From contig CAYOGN010000039.1 of the NCBI GenBank assembly GCA_964403545.1, positions 1 through 7,259 on the forward strand: a stretch of DNA of 7,259 nucleotides, written 5' to 3'. Origin of the DNA: VYFG01 sp964403545. Lineage in GTDB: Bacteria > Pseudomonadota > Gammaproteobacteria > Arenicellales > Poriferihabitantaceae. Made by a program: the position numbers and the translations under genes. The notes under the pieces were generated by a model. That model was not told the origin of the DNA. It ran no database searches and saw only the letters and a list, made by a program, of their open reading frames with translations. This document shows, in pieces, positions 1 through 5,762 of this stretch (its first letter is position 1; every line of letters begins with the position of its first letter).

Positions 1-1058
1 CTCACCTGATTAGGTACAGTGACGGCAACCATTCTTCCACTATCAAGTTTAATATGATATGTGGATATACTCCCCAAATAGCCAAGCTCCTGGACTACAC
101 CAGTCAACAGATTGCTGGTTTGATCGCCTGGAACATTTTTAGAAATTGTAATTTTTTCCGGGCGAAGTGCAATCCATACTTTACTACCTTCCCTAATAGG
201 CAGATTGTGTTCAATGTGGAAATTTGCGTCATCCTCATTTGCTTTAACCGTCACGTGGTTCGCGTCTGTGCCAGAAATCCGCCCCTCAAACATATTGGCT
301 GAGCCTATAAAATTAGCTACCATGCGAGTTTGCGGAAATTCATAAATTTCCGTAGGTGTGCCAATTTGTACAAATTTACCCGCATCCATAACCGCAATTC
401 TTGTGGACAGAGTCATTGCTTCCTCCTGATCATGGGTTACCACAATAAACGTCACCCCAAGTTTTTCTTGTATGTTCATCAATTCGAACTGGGTTTGTTC
501 CCGGAGGCGTTTGTCCAGGGCTGCTAAAGGCTCATCTAACAGCAACACTTTTGGCCTCTTAACCAATGCTCGAGCTAGCGCCACACGTTGACACTGGCCT
601 CCAGATAGTTGATGGGGTTTACGTTTACCAAGTTCAGTAAGCTCCACCATGGCCAGCATTTCGGCGACTCGCAATCGGATTTCCTCCTTATCAACGCCAT
701 CCACTTTCAATCCATAACTTACATTTTTTTCCACATCCATATGGGGGAATAGAGCGTAGGATTGGAACATCATATTTGCAGGACGTTCATAGGGGGGAAC
801 ATCTCCCATCTCTACACCATCAATAAATATCGTTCCCGCTGTTGGAGTTTCAAATCCTGCCAACATGCGTAGCAATGTCGATTTTCCACAACCTGATCCA
901 CCCAACAGACAAAATATTTCTCCTTTGTAGATATCCAAATCCACACTGCTCACCGCAGTGAATTCTCCAAAATTTTTTGTAACTCCCTTAATTTGAATAA
1001 ATGGGTCTGCATCAGGATCCAGCCAGGGCTGCTCCTGATAGTCTACGATTTCAGACAT
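1..1058 (-). CDS. potG: PotG-like polyamine ABC transporter ATP-binding protein (3' end outside window)
   Basis: This is the ATPase subunit of a putrescine/spermidine importer. It sits on the cytoplasmic face and drives uptake through the PotH/PotI-type permeases. About 352 residues are visible; E. coli PotG has 377, so only the end of the C-terminal domain is missing. In order I see Walker A GGSGCGKST (residues 53-61), the Q-loop Gln99 in MMFQSYALFPHM, the signature LSGGQ (151-155), Walker B VLLLDEP with Glu176, the D-loop around Leu181-Asp182, and the H-loop His209 in VVTHDQEEAM. A TOBE-like region containing IALRPEKI starts near 290. KPHQLSGGQ, KFVQIG and the YERP segment match PotG more closely than PotA. 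The residue after LSGGQ is Cys156, where PotG has Arg. The ATG at 1058-1056 has GGAG at 1071-1068, 9 bases upstream. The gene follows potF after 75 bases that contain a stem-loop. The family is certain; the exact substrate is inferred. Confidence 0.95.
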   Translation of the reverse strand, partial: MSEIVDYQEQPWLDPDADPFIQIKGVTKNFGEFTAVSSVDLDIYKGEIFCLLGGSGCGKSTLLRMLAGFETPTAGTIFIDGVEMGDVPPYERPANMMFQSYALFPHMDVEKNVSYGLKVDGVDKEEIRLRVAEMLAMVELTELGKRKPHQLSGGQCQRVALARALVKRPKVLLLDEPLAALDKRLREQTQFELMNIQEKLGVTFIVVTHDQEEAMTLSTRIAVMDAGKFVQIGTPTEIYEFPQTRMVANFIGSANMFEGRISGTDANHVTVKANEDDANFHIEHNLPIREGSKVWIALRPEKITISKNVPGDQTSNLLTGVVQELGYLGSISTYHIKLDSGRMVAVTVPNQV

Positions 1059-1098
1059 AGAAAAATACTCCGAGTTACACGATTAACAACTTCAAAAT

Positions 1099-1127
1099 AA
1101 AAGCGCACCGACTTTCGGTGCGCTTTT
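1099..1127 (-). terminator. Intercistronic stem-loop between potF and potG
   Basis: A perfect 13-bp stem (1099-1111 paired with 1115-1127) encloses a 3-base loop. Its core is GCGCACCGA/TCGGTGCGC flanked by AAAA and TTTT. On the minus strand it begins 6 bases after the potF TAA stop and is followed by ATTTTG, giving a U-rich tail. It therefore looks like an intrinsic terminator, and by symmetry it could work in both directions. Because potG follows in the same direction, it probably terminates only part of the transcripts or protects the 3' end of potF mRNA. Either would yield more binding protein than ATPase, a usual arrangement in ABC importer operons. Confidence 0.85.
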
Positions 1128-1133
1128 TGTTGT

Positions 1134-2246
1134 TTAATTACCAGCTTTAAAGTTTGTCCAGGCTCGGGTTTGTGCTTTTTGAATTTTAGGAGGTAATACC
1201 GGGACGGTATACATTAATGCCACCTGCTCAGGTGTAGGAAATGCTGCAGGGCTTCCAGTCACCGCGGGATCAATCAAATCAAATGCAGCCGCATTGGCAG
1301 TCGCGTACCAGGTGTAATCTGAATCAGCCGCACCAACTTCGGGACGCATCATATAGTTCAAAAATAAATGGGCGTTCTCCACATTTTCGGCATCAGCGGG
1401 AATAACCCAGCCATCAATCCAAAGTTGTGCAGCGTTTTGGCCTGTGGGCAGGAAAAAATCAAGTACTACACCGGTATTTGCTTCTTCGGCACCGGACATA
1501 GCCAATAGACCATCAGGGCCCCAGGTGGTTGCTATACAGAATTCCTTTTCAGGCATTTTTTGATAGGCATAGTTATCGAATGTCTTGACATAGGGGCGAA
1601 TTTTTAACAGCATTTCTTCTACAGCAGCATAATCGTCCGCATTAGTAGAATTCGGATCTAGTCCCATGTAGGCCAAAGCCATTGGAATGATATCCCCCGG
1701 TGAATCCAGAAACGAAACCCCGCAACCTGCAAGTTTTTCCATGTGCACAGGATCAAAAATCAAATCAAGGGAACCAATAGGCGCATCAGGATAGGTTTCC
1801 AGCACCAAAGCTTCGTTATAGGTTACGCCGTGGGAACCCCACATAAATGGAACCATGTAATCATCGCTATTTTCGAGACTGGCAAGTTGTCCCATAACCT
1901 CGGGGTTCATATTTCCCAGATTTGATAACCTGGATTTATCATATGGCTGGAGAATTCCAGCAGGTATTAACTGGGCAACATCAGAAGAAGAGTGGCTCAC
2001 CACATCATATCCCGTACTGCCTGCTAAAAGTTTTGACTGGATAGCTTCCGAAGAATCATAGACATCGTAAGTTACTTCAATATCATATTCCGCAGCAAAG
2101 TTTGAAATTGTATCCTCAGCGATATATTCATCCCAGTTTGTAACGTTTAATACACCTTCTGCTGATGCGGTTCCGGCGCCAAACAGAAGCAATGATGAAG
2201 CAACAGTAACTATGCTCCCTTTTTGTAATTTTTTTAAACTAGACAT
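1134..2246 (-). CDS. potF: PotF-like periplasmic polyamine-binding protein
   Basis: This is the periplasmic solute-binding protein that delivers putrescine or a related polyamine to the Pot permease. With the start chosen here it has 370 residues, the same as E. coli PotF. The N-terminus has SLKKLQK, a hydrophobic core and an AxA signal-peptidase I site (GTASA/EG), with cleavage after Ala29. The pocket residues known in PotF have counterparts: Trp38, Glu40 (Asp in E. coli), Tyr41, Trp242, Asp245, Asp278 and Tyr314. Cys175 and Cys237 match the PotF disulfide pair. The C-terminus TRAWTNFKAGN closely resembles PotF. The ATG at 2246-2244 is chosen because GGAGG (2256-2252) lies 5 bases upstream. 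A GTG four codons earlier falls inside that ribosome site and is unlikely. Asp39 replaces the Ser of E. coli NWSDY, which gives an acidic pair and may shift specificity. The gene heads potF-potG; no clear promoter was found. Confidence 0.95.
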   Translation of the reverse strand: MSSLKKLQKGSIVTVASSLLLFGAGTASAEGVLNVTNWDEYIAEDTISNFAAEYDIEVTYDVYDSSEAIQSKLLAGSTGYDVVSHSSSDVAQLIPAGILQPYDKSRLSNLGNMNPEVMGQLASLENSDDYMVPFMWGSHGVTYNEALVLETYPDAPIGSLDLIFDPVHMEKLAGCGVSFLDSPGDIIPMALAYMGLDPNSTNADDYAAVEEMLLKIRPYVKTFDNYAYQKMPEKEFCIATTWGPDGLLAMSGAEEANTGVVLDFFLPTGQNAAQLWIDGWVIPADAENVENAHLFLNYMMRPEVGAADSDYTWYATANAAAFDLIDPAVTGSPAAFPTPEQVALMYTVPVLPPKIQKAQTRAWTNFKAGN

Positions 2247-2418
2247 TTTTTCCTCCACAGGCTTTTAAGTTTTTAGGGTGGGAGTCGGATTGGCAGTATA
2301 ACTCACCTTTTGACAACATCCCTGGGGAATTAAATGCATATTGCCCGGATCTTTGGCCGCAGCCCGGAGCGGCCAGCCCAATTGAACTGTGTTTTAGTGT
2401 ATTTGAAAATAATGTCAT
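2239..2418 (-). CDS. Possible 59-residue leader ORF upstream of potF
   Basis: A minus-strand ORF starts at ATG 2418-2416 and ends with a TAG at 2241-2239 that overlaps the first codons of potF (ATGTCTAG). It is supported by a full AGGAGG Shine-Dalgarno site at 2432-2427, 8 bases before the ATG, which is the best such site in the window. The peptide begins MTLFSNTLKHSS, is rich in Ser, Gly and Lys, and has three Cys (in GCG, YCQ and ACG). It has no membrane segment, signal peptide or family I recognise. Its end is positioned so that its translation could be coupled to potF or could regulate it. The low-complexity, non-conserved look of the peptide also allows that it is a chance ORF. Confidence 0.3.
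   Translation of the reverse strand: MTLFSNTLKHSSIGLAAPGCGQRSGQYAFNSPGMLSKGELYCQSDSHPKNLKACGGKNV
2252..2256 (-). promoter_or_regulatory. Shine-Dalgarno site that fixes the potF start
   Basis: GGAGG on the minus strand lies 5 bases before the potF ATG. It overlaps the upstream in-frame GTG at 2258-2256, which argues against that codon being the start. The same GTGGAG (2258-2253) could pair with CTCCCAC (2284-2278) with one bulged base, which would hide the site; this pairing is only a possibility. Confidence 0.8.
2354..2375 (-). repeat. GC-rich hairpin in the potF leader
   Basis: A perfect 7-bp inverted repeat, TGGCCGC (2354-2360) and GCGGCCA (2369-2375), encloses an 8-base loop. It lies inside the possible leader ORF, about 110 bases upstream of potF. 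No T-tract follows on either strand, so it is not a standard terminator. It could be an RNA structure in the potF 5' leader or a protein-binding site. A 7-base direct repeat, GCCCGGA, occurs at 2343-2349 and 2362-2368. Confidence 0.45.
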
Positions 2419-2484
2419 AAAATCTGCCTCCTACGGCTAGGGTTTTGTAGAAAATCCAGTATACCTTCACTATCGGGAATAATC

Positions 2485-2490
2485 TATAAT
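2485..2490 (+). promoter_or_regulatory. Possible -10 box for the sco1-like operon
   Basis: A perfect TATAAT lies 120 bases before the sco1-like ATG. No good -35 hexamer is found at 16-18 bases upstream (the sequence there reads ATACCTTC) and no TGn extension is present. If it is used, transcription would start near 2497, ten bases before the small ORF at 2507. Confidence 0.3.
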
Positions 2491-2506
2491 TACCCCACCC
2501 TGCACC

Positions 2507-2614
2507 ATGGCTGCGCAGCAAATGCGCTACCGACGCGGTCTTTACAAAATTTCCACGATCCGGAAATTTTTTCCGAACTCATGCGATGACTCCGGCTTCT
2601 ATACCAGCCTATGA
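2507..2614 (+). CDS. Possible 35-residue ORF coupled to the sco1-like gene
   Basis: An ORF from ATG 2507 (or ATG 2522) runs to a TGA at 2612-2614 that overlaps the sco1-like start as ATGA. This is the same junction type that joins the sco1-like and PCuAC genes. The peptide starts MAAQQMRYRRGLYK, is basic in its first half and ends SGFYTSL; I recognise no family. Neither start has a Shine-Dalgarno site, though the first would lie about ten bases from a start site set by the TATAAT at 2485-2490. Because the sco1-like gene has no ribosome site of its own, coupling to this ORF would explain how it is translated. A chance ORF is equally possible. Confidence 0.25.
   Translation: MAAQQMRYRRGLYKISTIRKFFPNSCDDSGFYTSL
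2546..2570 (+). repeat. 9-bp inverted repeat before the sco1-like gene
   Basis: AAAATTTCC (2546-2554) and GGAAATTTT (2562-2570) form a perfect inverted repeat with a 7-base spacer, 40 bases before the sco1-like ATG. The right arm runs into two further T's, so it resembles a weak terminator or attenuator, but the stem is AT-rich. A symmetrical operator for a regulator is the alternative. Confidence 0.4.
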
Positions 2615-3264
2615 TCAAATACTGGAAACTGATCTGTGCCAATCTGGCAGCGCTACTTTGTGGTCTGTACCTTGCCCTCTACGGCTTCCATTTACCTGGG
2701 CAAGGCACTGTGGATATAAGCCATATTGAAGGTTTTTTCTGGCCCGAACAGAAACAGCTTACTGAGTTTGGGCTGGTTGATCACAAGGGTAATCTCTTTG
2801 ATCTTGCCAGCCTTGGTCAACACTGGACATTGATGTTTTTTGGCTACACTTACTGTCCGGATATTTGTCCGGTGACAATGTCGGTCTTGCATGAGGTGAA
2901 TGGATTAATCCAGCAGAATGCAACTCCAGAACACAAAAACATACAGGTCACATTTATTTCCGTCGACGGTGAGCGTGACAACAGCGATCACCTGGCGAGC
3001 TATATCAGGTTTTATGATGAAGACTTTGATGCTGCTTCCGGGACGCGCGATCAGGTGGACTCTCTGGCCAGACAACTCGGGGTGCCCTACGAAATTGAAA
3101 TCCATGAACCCGGGGCAAAAAATTATCTGGTATCGCATTCCGGGGCAATATTTCTGATCTCTCCTGAAGGAAAGTTGATTTCAATTTTTCAACCTCCATA
3201 TGATGCAGCAGCAATCGCAGAAACCTATCAAACCATTCGTAAATTTCTAGACCAGCAATCATGA
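2611..3264 (+). CDS. sco1: Sco1/SenC/PrrC-family copper chaperone
   Basis: Sco proteins have a thioredoxin fold and help assemble the CuA centre of cytochrome c oxidase, as Cu(I) carriers and/or thiol reductants for subunit II. This one has 217 residues. It has a single N-terminal membrane segment (about 7-26) and then a periplasmic domain. The copper ligands are visible: Cys82 and Cys86 in GYTYCPDICP and His176 in YLVSHSGAIFL. The conserved SVDxERD stretch is present (Asp119), with Gly120 where many members have Pro. Length and motif spacing are normal, so the protein should be functional. The ATG is the first possible start after an in-frame TGA at 2587-2589. It has no Shine-Dalgarno site. 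The stop overlaps the next gene's start (ATGA), so the two copper genes are co-transcribed and probably translationally coupled. No oxidase gene is visible nearby. Confidence 0.93.
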   Translation: MIKYWKLICANLAALLCGLYLALYGFHLPGQGTVDISHIEGFFWPEQKQLTEFGLVDHKGNLFDLASLGQHWTLMFFGYTYCPDICPVTMSVLHEVNGLIQQNATPEHKNIQVTFISVDGERDNSDHLASYIRFYDEDFDAASGTRDQVDSLARQLGVPYEIEIHEPGAKNYLVSHSGAIFLISPEGKLISIFQPPYDAAAIAETYQTIRKFLDQQS

Positions 3265-3683
3265 AAATTTTCTTGATCTCTTTGGCAGGAGCGCTTTTTT
3301 CCCTCAATGTACTCGCCGGCAATAACATTGTCGCAACCCATCCGTGGGTGAGGGCACTTCCACCAGGCATTGTGACAACCGCGGCTTATATGACTCTGGA
3401 AAACCAGGGCGACGCGGGTTTAGCGATCAACTCGGTCAGCTCACCACAGTTCGGCATGGCGCATTTACACAAAACTACAATGGAAGAAGGACAAATGAAA
3501 ATGTCCCCCATTGAACACGCTGAAATCAGTCCTGGTAGCGAATTCATTCTGCAGCCCGGTGGCAACCATATTATGCTGATGAATCGAATCATCGATCTGA
3601 ATGAGGGTGATCGGGTGGAAATTCGCCTGGAATTTAGCGATGGTAGTTCGTTGATCGTGCACGCACCGGTGAAGAAACAGTAA
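3261..3683 (+). CDS. pcuC: PCuAC-family periplasmic copper chaperone
   Basis: PCuAC proteins (DUF461) bind Cu(I) in the periplasm and pass it to Sco1 and/or directly to the CuA site of cytochrome oxidase subunit II. The 140-residue product has a signal peptide, MKIFLISLAGALFSLNVLA, with probable cleavage after Ala19. The mature part is a compact beta domain. The family signature H-x10-M-x21-H-x-M is intact: His70, Met81, His103 and Met105. Extra His/Met residues surround it (His68, Met74, Met79, Met107). The Met often found close after the first His is absent (HLHKTTM). The start overlaps the Sco stop as ATGA and has no ribosome site of its own, so translation is probably coupled. Pairing with Sco1 agrees with a cytochrome oxidase assembly role. 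The gene ends 24 bases from the convergent tadA stop. Confidence 0.93.
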   Translation: MKIFLISLAGALFSLNVLAGNNIVATHPWVRALPPGIVTTAAYMTLENQGDAGLAINSVSSPQFGMAHLHKTTMEEGQMKMSPIEHAEISPGSEFILQPGGNHIMLMNRIIDLNEGDRVEIRLEFSDGSSLIVHAPVKKQ

Positions 3684-3707
3684 CGACCTGGTCATTGAAA
3701 GCGCGCT

Positions 3708-4163
3708 CTAGCGACGGCGGCGAAAAAACTCCTGGAGCAATTGCTTTGCATCGTCTTCCATTACCCCTGCGGTCACCGTTGCCTGATGGTTAAGAAAGAC
3801 TGACTCCAGCAGATTCAGCTGCGATCCAACAGCGCCAAAGCGTTCATCCCGGGCAGCAAAAACTACGCGGGCGATACGCCCATGTAATATCGCTCCCGCG
3901 CACATAATGCAAGGCTCCAGGGTGACGTAAAGGGTTGAACCGGTGAGACGGTAATTGTTGATATTGTTTGCCGCGCTACGGATCGCAAGAATTTCCGCAT
4001 GGGCGCTGGGGTCGTTTTTTGAAACTGGCTGGTTGTAACCTTTGCCGATGATTTTATGGTTATGGACGATCAGCGCCCCTACGGGCACTTCGCCAATGGA
4101 TTCAGCGATGCGTGCCAGTGCCAGTGCCTGACGCATAAATTCGAGATCTGATTCACGCTGCAT
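3708..4163 (-). CDS. tadA: tRNA-specific adenosine deaminase TadA
   Basis: TadA deaminates adenosine 34 of tRNA-Arg(ACG) to inosine, so that one tRNA can read the CGU, CGC and CGA codons. The 151-residue protein has the cytidine/deoxycytidylate deaminase fold. Its zinc ligands are His55 and Cys85/Cys88 (TLEPCIMCAG), and Glu57 of HAE is the proton shuttle. The N-terminal EVPVGALIVHN, GYNQP with Asn44, and NNYRL match E. coli TadA closely. It lacks the longer C-terminal tail of the E. coli enzyme and ends EFFRRRR. The ATG lies 15 bases after the guaA stop with only AAAAAAG before it, so it probably depends on translation running through from guaA. It is the last visible gene of the guaB-guaA-tadA operon. 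Confidence 0.95.
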   Translation of the reverse strand: MQRESDLEFMRQALALARIAESIGEVPVGALIVHNHKIIGKGYNQPVSKNDPSAHAEILAIRSAANNINNYRLTGSTLYVTLEPCIMCAGAILHGRIARVVFAARDERFGAVGSQLNLLESVFLNHQATVTAGVMEDDAKQLLQEFFRRRR

Positions 4164-4178
4164 CTTTTTTGCGCAGCG

Positions 4179-5762
4179 TTACTCCCACTCAATGGTCGCC
4201 GGTGGCTTACCTGAAATATCGTAGGTCACTCGACTGATCCCTCTGACTTCATTAATAATACGGTTTGAAATGACACCCAGAACATCATAGGGGATATGAC
4301 TCCATTTAGCAGTCATAAAATCCACCGTTTCCACCGCACGAAGCGCAATGACATAGTCATAAGCCCTGTTATCACCCACCACCCCCACCGACTTTATCGG
4401 AAGAAAGACCGCAAATGCCTGACTGATCTGATCGTACAGATCATTTTTATACAATTCATCCAGGTAAATGGCGTCCGCCTGCCGCAGAATATCTGCAAAA
4501 GTTTTTTTGACTTCGCCCAGTATTCGTACCGCCAGTCCAGGCCCCGGAAAAGGGTGCCTGTTAATCATTCGTGGCGGCAGCCCAAGATCAACCCCGATTC
4601 GCCGCACTTCATCCTTGAATAACTCGCGTAACGGCTCCAATAATCTGAGCTTCATATTCTCGGGAAGGCCACCAACATTGTGATGAGACTTGATCACCTT
4701 GGCCTTGCCGTGTTTGCTACCAGCAGATTCAATGACATCCGGGTAAATTGTGCCCTGGGCCAGCCACCTGACGTTCTCTATCTTTCCTGACTCGCGCTCA
4801 AATATTTCGATAAACAGATTCCCGATGACCTTGCGCTTCAATTCCGGATCAGTTTCTCCTTCAAGGCGTCCAAGAAACTCGGATTCAGCATCTACCCTGA
4901 TCACATGGACTCCGAGATGTTCTGCAAAGGTCTGCATCACCTGATCACCTTCATCCAGACGCAGCAAACCGGTATCGACAAAGATACAGGTTAACTGGCT
5001 GCCTATGGCTCGATGTAATAGTGCAGCCACCACCGATGAATCCACGCCCCCGGAGAGACCAAGAACAACTTCATCAGACCCCACCTTGTTTTTGATATCC
5101 GAGATCTGTGACGCAATAATATTCGCCGACACCCAGTCAGATCCACAGCCACAAACATCGTGAATGAAATGTGAAAGGATCTTTCTGCCTTCGACAGTAT
5201 GGGTAACTTCGGGATGAAACTGAACCCCGTAGTACCCTCTGGACTCATCTGCAATAGCGGCATAGGGAGAATTATCGCTAGAAGACACGACATCAAAGCC
5301 CGGCGGCAATGCCGTTACCCGGTCACCATGACTCATCCACACATCCATCTCCCTGCCGGTTTGTCCAAGTATCCCGCTATCCCTTACATTTCGAATTGAC
5401 GCATGGCCATACTCCCGATGATCAGCGTTCTCAACCGCTCCACCCAGCTGATCCACCATGGTTTGCATGCCATAACAAATCCCGAAAACAGGCAGGCCAA
5501 GGGTAAAAATTTTATCAGGTGCCTTTGGTGTATCCGATTGATAAGTTGAGGCAGGACCACCTGAAAGAATAATCCCTGCTGGATTAAATTCCGCAATAGC
5601 CTCGTTGTCTACGTCCCAGGGAAATATTTCGCAATAAACGCCAAGTTCCCTGACGGTTCGACCAATTAGCTGGGTATACTGCGCACCAAAATCGAGAATA
5701 AGGATTTTTTCCTGGTGCGGATCGACACAGACGCTTTCTTCTTTAGTTAGAGACCGAACCAT
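4179..5762 (-). CDS. guaA: GMP synthase (glutamine-hydrolysing)
   Basis: GuaA converts XMP, ATP and glutamine to GMP, the last step of de novo guanine nucleotide synthesis, in the cytoplasm. The 527 residues (525 in E. coli) contain a class I glutamine amidotransferase domain (about 19-205) with the triad Cys96 in FGICYGMQ, His183 and Glu185 in QFHPEVTH. An ATP-pyrophosphatase domain with the P-loop SGGVDSS (237-243) follows. Last comes the C-terminal dimerisation domain, which ends in the invariant-looking SGKPPATIEWE. HPFPGPGL (403-410) and QGTIYPDVIES are also present. The ATG at 5762-5760 shares a base with the guaB stop (TGATG). A GTG one codon earlier is possible, but ATG is preferred. 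About 17 extra residues precede the usual start of the fold. No Shine-Dalgarno site is close, so coupling to guaB is likely. Nothing looks damaged. Confidence 0.97.
   Translation of the reverse strand: MVRSLTKEESVCVDPHQEKILILDFGAQYTQLIGRTVRELGVYCEIFPWDVDNEAIAEFNPAGIILSGGPASTYQSDTPKAPDKIFTLGLPVFGICYGMQTMVDQLGGAVENADHREYGHASIRNVRDSGILGQTGREMDVWMSHGDRVTALPPGFDVVSSSDNSPYAAIADESRGYYGVQFHPEVTHTVEGRKILSHFIHDVCGCGSDWVSANIIASQISDIKNKVGSDEVVLGLSGGVDSSVVAALLHRAIGSQLTCIFVDTGLLRLDEGDQVMQTFAEHLGVHVIRVDAESEFLGRLEGETDPELKRKVIGNLFIEIFERESGKIENVRWLAQGTIYPDVIESAGSKHGKAKVIKSHHNVGGLPENMKLRLLEPLRELFKDEVRRIGVDLGLPPRMINRHPFPGPGLAVRILGEVKKTFADILRQADAIYLDELYKNDLYDQISQAFAVFLPIKSVGVVGDNRAYDYVIALRAVETVDFMTAKWSHIPYDVLGVISNRIINEVRGISRVTYDISGKPPATIEWE

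Larger units (their letters stand above)
2247..2610. other. Divergent intergenic region between potF and the sco1-like gene
   Basis: These 364 bases separate two divergent operons and should hold both promoters. On the minus side I see the potF ribosome site, the possible leader ORF with its AGGAGG, and a weak TATACT box (2463-2458) without a good -35. On the plus side I see a TATAAT box (2485-2490), a 35-codon ORF abutting sco1, and a 9-bp inverted repeat (2546-2570). There is also a GCTGCGCAGC palindrome at 2510-2519. No ORF here resembles a known protein, and I see no tRNA or recognised riboswitch. Confidence 0.7.

Noticed and set aside
54..527. Plus-strand ORFs in the first 530 bases
   Set aside because: They lie antisense to potG, which has an unbroken frame with all ABC ATPase motifs, and they encode nothing recognisable.
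2247..2258. Longer potF beginning at GTG 2258
   Set aside because: The GTG lies inside the GGAGG that serves the ATG at 2246. The ATG form has a normal signal peptide and the same 370-residue length as E. coli PotF.
2359..2375. Sigma54-type promoter in the GC-rich potF leader
   Set aside because: The GG and GC elements are not separated by 10 bases as required.
2330..2521. 63-codon minus-strand ORF upstream of potF
   Set aside because: It has only a TTG start, no ribosome site and no recognisable protein features. It overlaps the better-supported leader ORF (with AGGAGG) in another frame and the plus-strand TATAAT.
2611..2700. Lipoprotein signal on the sco1-like protein (Cys17 in ALLCGLY)
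   Set aside because: Leu directly before Cys does not fit a lipobox (Gly, Ala or Ser expected). The stretch reads as an ordinary membrane anchor, as in other Sco proteins.
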